Source of the DNA: an uncultured Pseudomonadales bacterium
Lineage (GTDB): Bacteria > Pseudomonadota > Gammaproteobacteria > Pseudomonadales > Porticoccaceae
Assembly: GCA_943788875.1 (NCBI GenBank)
Contig: CALSSA010000001.1
Coordinates: 186,001 to 250,000, forward strand
Direction: 5' to 3'
DNA length: 64,000 nucleotides
Of this stretch, positions 8,649-20,366 are shown in pieces; positions within the stretch are counted from its first letter, which is position 1, and the number at the start of each line of letters is the position of its first letter. The translations under genes were made by a program, and so were the position numbers. Under the pieces are notes generated by a model. It made no database searches. It had not been told where the DNA came from and saw only the letters and a list, made by a program, of their open reading frames with translations.

Positions 8649-9622
8649 CAGGCACCTCCCTCCATCCATAACAACACAGCACCAGTAATCACCAGATTAA
8701 CCAGCGTAATTGGTAACATCACCTTCCAACCAAGGGACATCAGCTGGTCATATCTGGGGCGAGGAATCGCCGCACGCAGCAGCACAAAGAAATTAATGAC
8801 CAAGAAAACTTTTATCCCAAACCAGGCAAGGGGCGGAAGCCAGTGACCGATCAGTGCAGGGCCCATCCAGCCGCCAAAGAATAAAGTCACAATCATGCAG
8901 GAAATCAGCATCAGTCCAAGATATTCCCCAAGCATAAACATAGCGAATTTCATGCCGCCATATTCAGTGTGGAAACCAGCGGTCAACTCATGCTCCGCCT
9001 CAGGCAAATCGAAAGGCAAACGATGACTTTCGGCAATGCCCGCAATCACAAACACCAGCAATCCCAGAACCTGAGAAAAACAGAACCAGACATCCGACTG
9101 GGCAGCCACAATATCCACCAGACTAAAGCTGCCCGACATCATCACCACACCCATCAGCGACAGGCCCATAAATACTTCGTAGCTAACCATCTGAGCCGCA
9201 GAGCGCAAACCACCCAACAGAGCATATTTATTGTTTGATGCCAGACCACCCAGCAACACGCTGTACACCGCCAGAGACGTCATGCCAAGGAAAAACAGCA
9301 GGCCAATATTGACATCGATAATCACCATATCCGGTGCAAAAGGCACCACCGCAAAGCCCATCATCATGGCCACTACAATCGCCGTAGGGGCAAAGATAAA
9401 TACCACCTTATCGGCAAATGGCGGCACCCAATCATCCTTGGTCAGCAATTTGATCATATCTGCCAACACCTGACCGATCCCAAAAGGGCCAAGGCGGTTG
9501 GGGCCATATCTGTCCTGCCAAAACCCCAGCAGACGACGCTCCCACCAGGTCAGTATCGCAGCACCGGCCACACCGCCCAGCAGAATGGCCAGAGCCAAAA
9601 AGACTGGCATTAACTCAGACAT
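8648..9622 (-). CDS. nuoH: NADH-quinone oxidoreductase subunit H
   Basis: A 324-residue membrane protein of the NuoH/ND1 family with about eight helices. It forms much of the quinone-binding chamber where the peripheral arm docks. The conserved loops [40 protein letters not shown] and [13 protein letters not shown] are present. The ATG at 9622 is preferred because GGAGG lies 8 bases upstream and the mature-looking start MSELMPV follows. It overlaps nuoG by a few bases and nuoI by one. Confidence 0.96.
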   Translation of the reverse strand: MSELMPVFLALAILLGGVAGAAILTWWERRLLGFWQDRYGPNRLGPFGIGQVLADMIKLLTKDDWVPPFADKVVFIFAPTAIVVAMMMGFAVVPFAPDMVIIDVNIGLLFFLGMTSLAVYSVLLGGLASNNKYALLGGLRSAAQMVSYEVFMGLSLMGVVMMSGSFSLVDIVAAQSDVWFCFSQVLGLLVFVIAGIAESHRLPFDLPEAEHELTAGFHTEYGGMKFAMFMLGEYLGLMLISCMIVTLFFGGWMGPALIGHWLPPLAWFGIKVFLVINFFVLLRAAIPRPRYDQLMSLGWKVMLPITLVNLVITGAVLLWMEGGA

Positions 9623-12380
9623 GGGCAGAACCTCCATCAATGATCACCGGATCAGCGATGGTTCTATCGCTGGCAATCAGCTGTGGAGAGCGGCGCTGCC
9701 AGTTAGTGTCTTTGCTCAAACTGGCAGTACTGCCAGCATGCAGAGACAGTGTTTCCCCATAGCCGGCACTGAAACCAATACAGTTTTTTGCCACCCGCTG
9801 CAAAATTTGCACCTCCAGAGAAACCTCTTCGCCATCCACCGAGACGCAGACGCCATCTCCTGTATCAACACCGAGTTTTTCTGCCACTACCGACCCCAAA
9901 GCAATGCAGGCATAGCCAGCTAACTCCGCAATCTCATCTGTGCTCACTGATAACTCGTCAGAACCATGGACTCTATGCACAGGGATTAATTGCCATTGAT
10001 GGGGCTGCATCTCCATAGTCGACTTGGGCGCCTTAGACACAGCACCCTTGGACGAGGAGACAATAAGACGCTTGCCCGCAGTCCCGCCTTTTAAGGGACC
10101 ATCGACTTCCGCCTGAAATTTTTGCAGAGACTGATTGGAGTTCCAGCCCGGCGACCAAACATAGGGCCGCAGCGAAGAGGGCTGATCGCGATTGAGCCCC
10201 TCCATACTGTAGGACAATGGTGTCTCTGTATCTTTGGGTTGCTGGGGTTCATGAACAGAGACAGCAGCATTCATTGCCGTGCGGCCACTGTATCTGTGAG
10301 TCTGGCGTGGAATCTTTAGCCCGCGATCACGGAAGCTATGGTCTGGTGCAGCATCAATCAAGCCCGCCAGATCAGACTGGCTTTCGGCACAGGCAGCTAC
10401 CACCTGATCAAAGTGCTGTAATTTGGACAACGACTTATGACCAGTCTCAGCAGCCAGTTTCAACAGCCATTGCCAGCTGGCCAGCCGCTCTGCAGCAGGT
10501 TGGAAAACTGGGAAATAACGCTGCGCCCGGCCTTCCATATTCACCAGTGTGCCCTCAGACTCAGCAAAGGAGGCTGCGGGCAAGACCATATCAGAGGCGC
10601 CTAATGTATTGTTCTCCAACACATCCATCGCAATCACCTGAGTGCCATCAGCAGTCAGCAGATCTATTTGTCCAGCACTGAGACGCCGCTCAAGATCATT
10701 CTCCATCACCAGCAAAACATCCGCATCAGCAACAGTGCTCACAAGCTGAGACAATGTTTTGCTGCCTTTGCTGAGCATCGCCGAACCCAGACTGTTAGCC
10801 TCTGGCACACAGAGGCTTAGCATCACATTACTGTCCTTACTTATCAGAGCCTCGGCAACTGCCACCGCGCCATTAATAATGCCCCGGTGTTGCATGCTAG
10901 TACCACTGACAATCAGTGGATTCTTCGCCTGCTGCAAAATACTGGCAACCTGCTTAGCTTGTTTATCTGCAACGGCCTCCCCCGCCATCGCCTCCACCAC
11001 CATCACCGCGAACTCGGCAATCTGATCCGGAGCCAGAGAAATACAATGACTGGCCACATCATCCAGCCTAGTATCCATGGCAGAGACAACAATCATGGGG
11101 GAGAGCTGATCTTGAGCCAGATTGCGCACTGCTGCATCCTGCCACTTGGGCAGACCTATCTGCTCAGCCAGCTCAAAGGATTTATTGCGCAGTGCCTGTC
11201 GCATTGCCAATGCTGCCCGAGGTGCAGTGTTGGTCACATCTTCACCTAACACCAAAATGGCATCTGCCGTTTCCATCTGTTTAATGGTTGGGTTGCTGGC
11301 TTTAGTGGTTTTTAAAATCTTTAACACTGCCGCCATTAAGTCACTGTCAGTGTCAGAGAAACCAGAGGAAAAATTCTCGGCGCCCACCAACTCACGGAGT
11401 AAATAGTTGGCCTCCATCGAAGCCCTTGGCGAACCAATACCAACAACTTTTTTGCCCTGCATCCAACTAGCCGCTGTGGTCAAAGCCTGCTGTTGATGCA
11501 CCGCCATAAAACTGCCATCGGGTTTTTTAATACCGGCATAATCAAGGCGAGCATCTGAATTGATATAGCCGCTGCCAAAGCGCCCACGGTCGCAAAGAAA
11601 ATACCCATTGACCTCATGGTTGTATCTATTGTGTACACGTTTTAGTTTACCGTAGCGCTCCCCTGGAGCTGTGTTGCAACCTACTGCACAGCCAGTGCAA
11701 ATTGATGGCGCTGACTGTAAATCCCATTTGCGGCTGTACTGTTTGAGAAAGGGTTTATCGGTAAATACACCTGTGGGGCAGACTTCAACCAGATTGCCAC
11801 TGAACTCATTTTCCAGAACACCCTCTTCATGACGCCCAAAATACAGGTGGTCATGGGAAGCCTGGGCGCCAAGATCGCGGCCTCCAGCATAGTCTTTATA
11901 GTAGCGCTCACATCTATAACAGGTAATACAGCGATTCATTTCATGGTGAATAAGAGGCCCGAGATACTGATTGCGGTAAGTGTTCTTCTTGCCCTTGTAC
12001 CTGCGATCTCTGTGGCCCACCATCACCGTCATATCTTGCAGGTGGCACTCACCACCCTCGGCGCATACAGGGCAGTCATGGGGATGATTTAACATCAGCG
12101 ACTCAACCACTGCTTCACGAAACTCGGAAGCGTTTTCTGCATTGAGGGAAAAGCGTGCGCCCTCTGTCACCCCAGTCATACAACCCATGACTATGCGACC
12201 GCGGGTATCCTCTTCATTTTGATACTGCACCAGAGCGCATTGGCGACAGGAACCAATAGAACCCATGGCCGGATGCCAGCAGAAGTAGGGCAAATCCAAT
12301 CCAGCATTAAGACAGGCTTCAAGAATATTCTCGCCGTCGTTAACCTGAAGTTCCTGACCATCTACAAATATGGTTGGCAT
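9615..12380 (-). CDS. nuoG: NADH-quinone oxidoreductase subunit G
   Basis: A 921-residue peripheral-arm subunit, normal gammaproteobacterial length. The N-terminal 2Fe-2S ferredoxin domain includes CWHPAMGSIGSCRQCALVQY. Then come the His/Cys cluster region HPHDCPVCAEGGECHLQD and the CITCYRCERYYKDYAGG cluster site. CTGCAVGCNT begins the molybdopterin-oxidoreductase-like part, with the extra N7-type cluster ligands. The C-terminal domain keeps the fold of formate dehydrogenases without the cofactor. It passes electrons from NuoF down the cluster chain. It lies 13 bases after nuoF. Confidence 0.96.
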   Translation of the reverse strand: MPTIFVDGQELQVNDGENILEACLNAGLDLPYFCWHPAMGSIGSCRQCALVQYQNEEDTRGRIVMGCMTGVTEGARFSLNAENASEFREAVVESLMLNHPHDCPVCAEGGECHLQDMTVMVGHRDRRYKGKKNTYRNQYLGPLIHHEMNRCITCYRCERYYKDYAGGRDLGAQASHDHLYFGRHEEGVLENEFSGNLVEVCPTGVFTDKPFLKQYSRKWDLQSAPSICTGCAVGCNTAPGERYGKLKRVHNRYNHEVNGYFLCDRGRFGSGYINSDARLDYAGIKKPDGSFMAVHQQQALTTAASWMQGKKVVGIGSPRASMEANYLLRELVGAENFSSGFSDTDSDLMAAVLKILKTTKASNPTIKQMETADAILVLGEDVTNTAPRAALAMRQALRNKSFELAEQIGLPKWQDAAVRNLAQDQLSPMIVVSAMDTRLDDVASHCISLAPDQIAEFAVMVVEAMAGEAVADKQAKQVASILQQAKNPLIVSGTSMQHRGIINGAVAVAEALISKDSNVMLSLCVPEANSLGSAMLSKGSKTLSQLVSTVADADVLLVMENDLERRLSAGQIDLLTADGTQVIAMDVLENNTLGASDMVLPAASFAESEGTLVNMEGRAQRYFPVFQPAAERLASWQWLLKLAAETGHKSLSKLQHFDQVVAACAESQSDLAGLIDAAPDHSFRDRGLKIPRQTHRYSGRTAMNAAVSVHEPQQPKDTETPLSYSMEGLNRDQPSSLRPYVWSPGWNSNQSLQKFQAEVDGPLKGGTAGKRLIVSSSKGAVSKAPKSTMEMQPHQWQLIPVHRVHGSDELSVSTDEIAELAGYACIALGSVVAEKLGVDTGDGVCVSVDGEEVSLEVQILQRVAKNCIGFSAGYGETLSLHAGSTASLSKDTNWQRRSPQLIASDRTIADPVIIDGGSAHV

Positions 12381-12393
12381 AATTTACACTCGT

Positions 12394-13677
12394 CTAGTGA
12401 TAAGGGCAGCGACCGGCACTGATATGCTGCTTAAAGTCATTGTAAAAATATTTTAGAGCACTCTGCAGCGGCTCCATGGCACCGGGGGCCAATGCACAAT
12501 GGGTATTGCCAATCGCGCCTATGTAGCGAACCTGATAAGCCAGTGTCTCCAAGTCTTCCGGCTGACCGCGGCCCTCTTCAATATCCTGCAGCACCTGTCG
12601 CGACCATGGCAGTCCATCCCGGCAAGGGGTACAAAAACCGCAGGACTCATGGGCAAAGAAGCGAATCAGATTGAGAACCATACCTACAGGACAGGTGCGA
12701 TCATCGAGAATAATCATGGTACCTGTGCCCATGCGACTGCCAGCGGCACCAATCACGTTGTAGTCCATAGCCAGATCTAAATGTTCAGCGGTGAGAAAAT
12801 CTGTCGAGCCGCCGCCGGGCAAAAAACCCTTCAGCTGATAGCCATCCTGCATACCACCAGCGTGCTGCTCAATAATCTCCCGAATCGGCGTGCCCATGGG
12901 CAGCTCCCAGCAACCGGGGTTATTAACCTTGCCACTGACGCCAAACAGCTTGGTTCCCGCATCCTCACCTAGGCCCAAGGTCTTAAACCAATCAGCACCG
13001 CGATCAATAATATGAGGGATATTGCACAGAGTTTCGACATTGTTAACGATGGTGGGACGGCCCCAGAGACCGCTGACTTGAGGAAATGGTGGCTTGGCCC
13101 TGGGGTTGGCGCGCTTGCCTTCAAGAGCATTGATCAGGGCGGTCTCTTCACCGCAAATATAACGACCGGCACTTGGGTGAACATGCATATGGAGACTGTA
13201 CCCACTGCCAAGAATATTCTCCCCCAGCAGCCCGGCGCCATAGCATTCTGCCAAAGCATCACGCAGCCGTTGAATAGCGACAATATATTCCCCGCGAATA
13301 AAGATATAGGAGATATCCGCACCTATGGTGTAAGCCGCCAGAATCATACCCTCAATAAGCTGATGAGGATCACATTCCATCAACAGCCGATCCTTGAAGG
13401 TGCCGGGTTCCATCTCATCGGCATTGCACACCAGATATCTGTGCCCCGGAGTAGATTTTTCTGCGGCCGGAACAAAACTCCACTTCATACCAGTGGGGAA
13501 ACCTGCTCCACCACGACCGCGCAAATTAGATGCGCTGATCACATCCTGGCAATCTTTGGGGGACATTTGCGCCATGGCTTTGCGTAGCCCCTGATAACCA
13601 CCATTAGCCTCATAGGCTTTTAAATTAGTGGGCTCTTGTTCCAAACCAATATTGCGGGTAAGCACTTTTTCCATCAC
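12394..13677 (-). CDS. nuoF: NADH-quinone oxidoreductase subunit F
   Basis: A 427-residue flavoprotein that oxidises NADH at FMN. Visible are the FMN/NADH loops NLRGRGGAGFPTGMKW and RYLVCNADEMEPGTFKDR. The cluster motif ESCGFCTPCRDG plus a later cysteine near THCAL gives the N3 [4Fe-4S] ligands. It overlaps the end of nuoE by 4 bases. With NuoE and NuoG it forms the NADH-dehydrogenase module. Confidence 0.97.
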   Translation of the reverse strand: MMEKVLTRNIGLEQEPTNLKAYEANGGYQGLRKAMAQMSPKDCQDVISASNLRGRGGAGFPTGMKWSFVPAAEKSTPGHRYLVCNADEMEPGTFKDRLLMECDPHQLIEGMILAAYTIGADISYIFIRGEYIVAIQRLRDALAECYGAGLLGENILGSGYSLHMHVHPSAGRYICGEETALINALEGKRANPRAKPPFPQVSGLWGRPTIVNNVETLCNIPHIIDRGADWFKTLGLGEDAGTKLFGVSGKVNNPGCWELPMGTPIREIIEQHAGGMQDGYQLKGFLPGGGSTDFLTAEHLDLAMDYNVIGAAGSRMGTGTMIILDDRTCPVGMVLNLIRFFAHESCGFCTPCRDGLPWSRQVLQDIEEGRGQPEDLETLAYQVRYIGAIGNTHCALAPGAMEPLQSALKYFYNDFKQHISAGRCPYH

Positions 13678-14198
13678 TGATCACCCCCAGCTTCAACTTT
13701 GACATCGCCAAACAGAGCTTTAACTTTAGCCTCATCAAGGTGGGTAACCAGATCGTCCCCCACCATCATCACTGGAGCGCGATCACAGGCGCCGAGACAG
13801 GGAACCGGCAGTAATGTGTACTGGTTATCTGCAGTGGTCTCGCCATAATCTACTCCCAGTGCCGCTGAGATTTTCTGTTTGATATCGTCGCAACCGCAGA
13901 TCCAGCAACTGACGCTATCGCAGAAAAGAATGACTTTTTCACCCACCGGACGGCGATAAATTAAATTGTAAAATGTAGCAACGCCCTCAAGCTCTTCCGC
14001 CGACATCTCCAGATGCCGGGCAATAGCCTGCAGACATTCATCAGACACCCAACCCCGTTTCGCCTGGACAATTTTTAATGCATCTATTGCAGCCCCAGAC
14101 TTATAGGGGACATGACCCAGCTCTGCATCTATCTCAGCAATCTCCTGTGCTGTCAGCACAGAACCCCGATCAGTTTGAATCATCTGTGATTTGCTCAT
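13674..14198 (-). CDS. nuoE: NADH-quinone oxidoreductase subunit E
   Basis: A 174-residue thioredoxin-fold subunit with the N1a [2Fe-2S] cluster. The four ligands lie in [10 protein letters not shown] (first and sixth residues) and [10 protein letters not shown] (first and fifth). The extra cysteines WICGC are unremarkable for gammaproteobacteria. It overlaps nuoCD and nuoF by four bases each, which indicates translational coupling within the operon. Confidence 0.96.
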   Translation of the reverse strand: MSKSQMIQTDRGSVLTAQEIAEIDAELGHVPYKSGAAIDALKIVQAKRGWVSDECLQAIARHLEMSAEELEGVATFYNLIYRRPVGEKVILFCDSVSCWICGCDDIKQKISAALGVDYGETTADNQYTLLPVPCLGACDRAPVMMVGDDLVTHLDEAKVKALFGDVKVEAGGDQ

Positions 14199-15946
14199 CG
14201 GTCTACATCCGCCATAACAAAATCAATACTCGCAATAATGGCAATCAAATCCGGAATCATCAGACCCTTACTGATCAATGGTATCTGTTGCAAATGGGGA
14301 AATGATGGTGTGCGAATTCTGGTGCGATAGGAATTGGTGCTGCGATCGCTAATCAGGTGATAACTGTTGATACCTTTGGTGGCTTCAATCATTACCGAGG
14401 CCTCACCTTCAGGAATAACCGGCCCCCAACTGACATTTAAAAAATGATGGATCAGGGTTTCGATATCTTCCATGGTCTTTTCTTTCGGTGGCGGTGTGGT
14501 CGCCGAATGATCACTTTTGTAGGGGCCACTGGGCATATTATCGACGCACTGGCGAATAATTCTCAGGCTCTGTCGCATCTCCTCAATGCGCAGTGCAGCC
14601 CGGTCATAGCAGTCGCCATTGGTTGCTGTGGGCACATCAAACTCAAACTGGTCATAACCGCCATAGGGGCGCTTTTTGCGCACATCCCAATCACTGCCGG
14701 TGGCACGCAAACCGGGGCCGGTAATACCCCAATCCAGAGCTTCCTGTTTGGTGTACACACCTATGCCTACGGTACGGTCCTTAAGCATCTCATTCTGCAT
14801 CGCCATTTTGTCGTAATGATCAAGGCGCGCAGGGAGATAATCGAGAAACTCGCGGATCATGCGATTCCAGCCGTCTGGCAAGTCCTGAGCCACACCACCT
14901 ATACGAAACCAAGCCGGATGCATGCGACCACCAGTGATCGCTTCGACAATCCCAAACAGTTTTTCCCGATCGACAAACATATAAAACACCGGGGACATCT
15001 GCCCAACATCCTGGACAAAGGTGCCGTAAAAAACCAAATGGCTGGAAATGCGAAAAAGCTCCGCCAGCATAATTCGAATAACTTTAGCTCGCTCTGGCAC
15101 CTCAATACCTGCAAGCATTTCCACGGACTGGACATAGGCCAGGTTGTTCATCACCCCACCGAGATAATCGATGCGGTCCGTGTAGGGAATATAGGTGTGC
15201 CAGGTCTGGCGCTCGGCCATCTTCTCAGCGCCCCGATGGTGATACCCTATGTCGGGCACCGAATCCATAATAACCTCACCATCCAGCTGCAGTGCAATTC
15301 TAAACACGCCGTGCACACTAGGGTGATTGGGACCCAGATTAAGAAACATAAATTCGCTGTCATCACTGGCTGCTTTCATACCCCAGTCTTCAGGCCGAAA
15401 ACGCAATGCCTCCTGCTCACGAGCTACTCGCTCCGGCCCCATTTCAAACTCGCCCATCTCGGTAGCGCGGGCGGGATGGTCCTTGCGCAGGGCATGACCC
15501 TCCCAGGTAGGCGGCAACAAAATACGAAACAAATTGGGGTGACCGGCAAACAGCACACCGAACATATCCCAGGCCTCGCGCTCATACCAATTAGCATTCG
15601 GCCAAATAGAGATAATACTGGGGATATTGAGATCAGACTCCGACAGGGCCACCTTGATACGTAGATCTTCATTACGCTCCATAGAGAGCAACTGATAGAC
15701 AACGGTAAAATCTGCATCTGGCTGCCCCTGACGATATTCCCTAGTGCGCTCATCAATGGCGAAAAGATCATAGAGCATAGAAAAGCTGGGTTTAAGGAAT
15801 TGTAGAACCTCGACTAAACGATCGCGGCCTACCCACAATGTGGGAATCTTATCCACATTGTGCTGGGCAACAAATAGATCCTGCCCGAACTGTCGGTACA
15901 GGTTCTCTTCCACCTGGCTATAAACCAGATCTTCAGCCGTTTGCAT
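14195..15946 (-). CDS. nuoC: NADH-quinone oxidoreductase fused subunits C and D
   Basis: A 583-residue fusion of NuoC (about residues 1-170, with [20 protein letters not shown]) and NuoD (from about residue 190, with [20 protein letters not shown]). The fusion is known from E. coli, Pseudomonas and relatives and helps place the organism. NuoD is a nickel-hydrogenase-like subunit that lines the quinone pocket; the nickel ligands are absent as expected. The gene lies 31 bases after nuoB. The symbol nuoCD is also used. Confidence 0.97.
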   Translation of the reverse strand: MQTAEDLVYSQVEENLYRQFGQDLFVAQHNVDKIPTLWVGRDRLVEVLQFLKPSFSMLYDLFAIDERTREYRQGQPDADFTVVYQLLSMERNEDLRIKVALSESDLNIPSIISIWPNANWYEREAWDMFGVLFAGHPNLFRILLPPTWEGHALRKDHPARATEMGEFEMGPERVAREQEALRFRPEDWGMKAASDDSEFMFLNLGPNHPSVHGVFRIALQLDGEVIMDSVPDIGYHHRGAEKMAERQTWHTYIPYTDRIDYLGGVMNNLAYVQSVEMLAGIEVPERAKVIRIMLAELFRISSHLVFYGTFVQDVGQMSPVFYMFVDREKLFGIVEAITGGRMHPAWFRIGGVAQDLPDGWNRMIREFLDYLPARLDHYDKMAMQNEMLKDRTVGIGVYTKQEALDWGITGPGLRATGSDWDVRKKRPYGGYDQFEFDVPTATNGDCYDRAALRIEEMRQSLRIIRQCVDNMPSGPYKSDHSATTPPPKEKTMEDIETLIHHFLNVSWGPVIPEGEASVMIEATKGINSYHLISDRSTNSYRTRIRTPSFPHLQQIPLISKGLMIPDLIAIIASIDFVMADVDR

Positions 15947-15977
15947 TTAAACCCCTTAGATTTTTGTAGAAATATTC

Positions 15978-16610
15978 CTAGATGTTTTTTGGTTCCCTTA
16001 ATTCTGTCGCCTGAATTCTCTCGGCAGTTAACTGGTCGCGCTGACTTATTTTTTCTGGTTTGATCACAGTCTGGTCGCCGGCCGCCCAGGTGATGGGCCT
16101 TCGCTCTTTACCAATTGATTCTTGAAGCATCAACAGACCTTGCATCAAAGCCTCAGGGCGAGGAGGACAACCAGGCACGTAGACATCAACCGGAATAAAT
16201 TTATCCACACCCTGAACCACAGAATAGATATCGTACATGCCACCAGAATTAGCGCAGGATCCCATTGAAATAATCCAGCGTGGTTCCAAAAGCTGTTCGT
16301 AAAGTCTCTGCACCACAGGGGCCATTTTTAAAAAACAGGTTCCTGAGATCACCATCAAATCTGCCTGTCTTGGCGTCGCGCGAATAACCTCTGAACCAAA
16401 ACGCGCAATATCATGTCGACTAGTAAATGAAGTAGCCATTTCCACATAGCAGCAGGAAAGCCCGAAATTAAAAGGCCACAGAGAATGGGCACGTCCCCAG
16501 GCAATCAAGTCTTCCAGTTTGGCAAAAGCCACATTGCGCTTGACCTGCTCCTCAACAAAATCGTCACTGAGCTGATTGCCTTCCTCCGGTCTGCTTAAAC
16601 TCCACTTCAT
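15978..16610 (-). CDS. nuoB: NADH-quinone oxidoreductase subunit B
   Basis: A 210-residue subunit carrying cluster N2, the last electron donor to quinone. The ligand cysteines are in SCCYVEM (adjacent pair), [20 protein letters not shown] and [11 protein letters not shown]. The start at 16610 overlaps nuoA by 4 bases. The C-terminal tail of about 40 residues after ITWAAGD is charged and variable in the family. Confidence 0.97.
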   Translation of the reverse strand: MKWSLSRPEEGNQLSDDFVEEQVKRNVAFAKLEDLIAWGRAHSLWPFNFGLSCCYVEMATSFTSRHDIARFGSEVIRATPRQADLMVISGTCFLKMAPVVQRLYEQLLEPRWIISMGSCANSGGMYDIYSVVQGVDKFIPVDVYVPGCPPRPEALMQGLLMLQESIGKERRPITWAAGDQTVIKPEKISQRDQLTAERIQATELREPKNI

Positions 16611-17041
16611 AGATTTTCCTCAGCAGGTTTTGATTCTTGATTCTGAGCCTCAGGGAGTCCGACACGCACTTTATTGCCCCAGTCCAGAGAACCAGAGCGC
16701 CATTCATAAATTAACGCCAGAGCGAGAATGGCAATAAATACCAGCATTGACAGATAGCCCTCCCAGCCCAACTCAAAGAAAGCGATGGCCCAGGCAAAGA
16801 TAAATACGGTTTCCAAATCGAAGATCACAAAGAAAATTGCAACCAGGTAAAACTCCACAGAAATGCGCACCTGGGAATTACCCACAGAGACAATGCCAGA
16901 TTCAAAGGGATCATTGGTTGCGTCCTCGCGACGGCGCTGTCCCAGCAGCCAGGACAGTACCAGCATAGTCACCACCAGCAAGATAACCATGCCGAAGTAA
17001 ACTGCCAGAGGCCAGATCTCAGTGGAATACTCGTTAACCAT
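16607..17041 (-). CDS. nuoA: NADH-quinone oxidoreductase subunit A
   Basis: A 144-residue subunit with three membrane helices (about residues 12-32, 67-88 and 95-116). The [20 protein letters not shown] loop is the conserved NuoA/ND3 loop near the quinone site. It is the first gene of the nuo operon. The ATG at 17041 has AAGGG about 7 bases upstream. An ACCGGT-bounded hairpin in the leader ends right beside that site. Confidence 0.96.
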   Translation of the reverse strand: MVNEYSTEIWPLAVYFGMVILLVVTMLVLSWLLGQRRREDATNDPFESGIVSVGNSQVRISVEFYLVAIFFVIFDLETVFIFAWAIAFFELGWEGYLSMLVFIAILALALIYEWRSGSLDWGNKVRVGLPEAQNQESKPAEENL

Positions 17042-17052
17042 TAACAGCCCTT

Positions 17053-17075
17053 ACCGGTCAGATAAAAAAACCGGT
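17053..17075 (-). promoter_or_regulatory. Leader hairpin next to the nuoA start
   Basis: ACCGGT occurs at 17053-17058 and again at 17070-17075, separated by 11 bases. In the nuo mRNA these pair into a short hairpin. Its 3' arm runs into the AAGGG ribosome site of nuoA. It could mask translation initiation, but this is inferred from position only. Confidence 0.35.
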
Positions 17076-17355
17076 GGACAGCAGTTAAAGAGAGGAAATT
17101 TAGATTAAAAGAAAGGTAGGCCACCCTGGATAAGTGGCGCGTACAGCTTGAACGAATAATTTCCATATACATATCTTGCGGCATAAATACCCCATACGTA
17201 TCGGATTACTATCGCCTGCAGAAAAACGTAACTGGCGAACAACCCGTTTGTTTTTATTCAGTGCTACAAAACGAAGGTACCTAAGTTACCTGATTTTCGC
17301 AAGGAGATTTAAACGCTTTTATTTTATCGAGGAGGGGTGTTTATTTTTTTAGGAC

Positions 17356-17397
17356 AAAAAAATAGCTGATATCAGAAATAAACAATACTATTTTTTT
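17356..17397 (-). terminator. Possible terminator after purA
   Basis: A ten-base inverted repeat, AAAAAAATAG (17356-17365) with CTATTTTTTT (17388-17397), leaves a U run at the 3' end in either direction. The palindrome CTGATATCAG lies in its loop. It is about 100 bases past the purA stop. The stem is weak because it is nearly all A/T. Confidence 0.35.
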
Positions 17398-17496
17398 ACG
17401 GCCAAACCCTTGTACGATAAGGCCGCAATTAAAATATTACCTAATTAAAAAATGACTGAAAACTAAAATTCTAAACCAAGAAATTTATTTTAAAAA

Positions 17497-18810
<1,314 letters not shown>

Positions 18811-18832
18811 TTACACCACCTGACCGCGGAGA

Positions 18833-20011
18833 TCAGGACAACTTGTTAATAATGTATTGACCGTCCTGCTCTACCAGCTGACGATCACAATTTATCTCAT
18901 TAAAATCTACTTTTTGGCCGGCAAAACCCTGCACCACTCGGTTGCCCTGGCTGCGCAGCAGCGCCACCTGACGGTGACATTCAGGATCATTGTTGGCGGG
19001 CACAAATATGCCGCCCAGACTGCCTCTGCTGCCCTGCCCCTGACTAACCAAAGATTTAAGGTCACAGGCAAAGCCGGTTGCCGGACGAGAGCGACCAAAG
19101 GCCTCACCCACATGATCGTAGCGCCCACCATTGCCTAGCGCCTTGCCATAGCCCTGCACATAGGCGGCAAAAACTACCCCTGTGTGGTAGTGGTAACCGG
19201 GCATCTCACCCAGATCTAGATAGATGCTGACGCCAGCATCCTCGAGAGCTACAGTAATATTTTCCAACTGGGCAATCGCCTCTACAACGGCTTCAGGCGC
19301 ACCGGCCAGCGCTGCTTTTGCCCTGGTCAGCACTTCGCCACTGCCAGCCAGTCCCGGCAGTGCATTTATCCAGCCCGCTAATTGGCTATCGACAATGTTG
19401 GCATCAACCCATTGGCTCAACTCGCCACTGGCTTTGCGCTGTAATAATTCAAATAATTCAGTTTCCTGATCACCGGTCAGATCGACGCTGGCCAATAGCC
19501 CGCGGAAGATATCCACATGGCCAAGATCCAGATGCACATCGGCAACACCTGAGGTTTTTAAAGTCTGTAAAAATAATTCAATAACTTCGATGTCTGCCGC
19601 TAATGTGGCCTCGCCAAACAACTCTACACCCACAGAGATTGGCGTGCGCGATTCCAGCGGTCCCCTCGGGCGTGTGTGGAGAACTGTGCCGGCATAACAG
19701 AGTCGATTTGGACCTTCACGACGCAAGCTGTGTGCATCCATACGGGCGGTCTGAGGAGTGATATCAGCGCGAATACCCATCAATCGCCCACTTAGCTGAT
19801 CGGTGACACGAAAAGTCATTAAATCTAAATCAGAGCCTGAACCGCTGAGCAGGGATTCAGTAAATTCGACCATTGGGGGAATTACCAGGTCATAGCCCCA
19901 GTTGTGATAGAGATCCAATAGCTGGCGGCGCAGATGCTCGACAACCTGTGCTTGCTCGGGCAGCACTTCATCGACGCCATCAGGCAACAACCAACGATCT
20001 ACATTTTTCAC
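18833..20011 (-). CDS. hisZ: ATP phosphoribosyltransferase regulatory subunit
   Basis: A 392-residue histidyl-tRNA-synthetase paralogue without the C-terminal anticodon domain. It activates the short form of HisG in histidine synthesis. MGIRADITPQTARMDAH and YYHTGVVFAAY-like text (here YHYHTGVVFAAYVQGYGKAL) mark the class II core. It is shorter than HisS and sits between the hfl genes and purA, as HisZ does in pseudomonads. This supports HisZ over HisS. Confidence 0.92.
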   Translation of the reverse strand: MKNVDRWLLPDGVDEVLPEQAQVVEHLRRQLLDLYHNWGYDLVIPPMVEFTESLLSGSGSDLDLMTFRVTDQLSGRLMGIRADITPQTARMDAHSLRREGPNRLCYAGTVLHTRPRGPLESRTPISVGVELFGEATLAADIEVIELFLQTLKTSGVADVHLDLGHVDIFRGLLASVDLTGDQETELFELLQRKASGELSQWVDANIVDSQLAGWINALPGLAGSGEVLTRAKAALAGAPEAVVEAIAQLENITVALEDAGVSIYLDLGEMPGYHYHTGVVFAAYVQGYGKALGNGGRYDHVGEAFGRSRPATGFACDLKSLVSQGQGSRGSLGGIFVPANNDPECHRQVALLRSQGNRVVQGFAGQKVDFNEINCDRQLVEQDGQYIINKLS

Positions 20012-20039
20012 AATAACCCCTTGTTAATATCGGGCCAGC

Positions 20040-20219
20040 TTAAAAAATCAGCAGGCAGAGCCCAATCAACATACTAAACAAACCAATAAAGCGCATGGAC
20101 TTGTTGTCCACATTAGCCATACTTGCGGCCATATTGCGCCATCGATTGGGCGACAAGAACGGTATAATACCTTCAAATACCAGCATCAATCCCACTGCTC
20201 TACCAAGTTCTTCGAGCAT
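20040..20219 (-). CDS. DUF2065 (YjeT-like) small inner-membrane protein
   Basis: A 59-residue protein that I translated by hand. It begins MLEELGRAVGLMLVFEGIIP, continues with FLSPNRWRNMAA and ends in a hydrophobic helix GLFSMLIGLCLLIF. Two membrane segments flank a polar loop, as in E. coli YjeT, which also lies near hflC. The function of the family is unknown. GAGGTGAAC lies about 8 bases before the ATG. A terminator lies between it and hflC, so it may start its own transcript with hisZ 28 bases downstream. Confidence 0.85.
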   Translation of the reverse strand: MLEELGRAVGLMLVFEGIIPFLSPNRWRNMAASMANVDNKSMRFIGLFSMLIGLCLLIF

Positions 20220-20240
20220 CTGTGTTCACCTCAAATTCGG

Positions 20241-20268
20241 CATAAAAAAACCGAGTCGCCCCGGTTTT
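20241..20268 (-). terminator. Rho-independent terminator after hflC
   Basis: On the minus strand AAAACCG (20268-20262) pairs with CGGTTTT (20253-20247) around an 8-base loop, followed by a T run (20250-20244). It lies about 100 bases past the hflC stop and about 20 bases ahead of the DUF2065 start, so it would close the hfq-hflC transcript. Confidence 0.6.
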
Positions 20269-20366
20269 CGAATTCTAACAAAATAGCCCTCAATGTGGCA
20301 GGGGTTTTTGAACTAATTGATTGCTTCAATCGTTCATCGACCCCCGCCACTCCAGACAAAAATTGT

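Larger units (their letters stand above)
17042..17496. other. A+T-rich gap between purA and nuoA
   Basis: This 455-base stretch holds no gene that I can support in either strand. It should contain the end of the purA transcript and the promoter and leader of the nuo operon, both read on the minus strand. Two sites stand out: an A/T-rich inverted repeat (17356-17397) and a hairpin next to nuoA (17053-17075). No strong -35/-10 pair could be picked for nuo. Confidence 0.6.

Noticed and set aside
13012-13587. A 191-codon plus-strand frame opposite nuoF
   Set aside because: Shadow of nuoF; no ribosome site or recognisable domain.
14444-15664. A 406-codon plus-strand frame opposite nuoCD
   Set aside because: It is fully antisense to a well-supported nuoCD gene, is rich in His and Cys as expected from a shadow frame, and matches no family.
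17388-17425. CGGCC stem in the purA-nuoA gap as a terminator
   Set aside because: Only five pairs with a long loop, and the run that follows on the minus strand is A rather than T.
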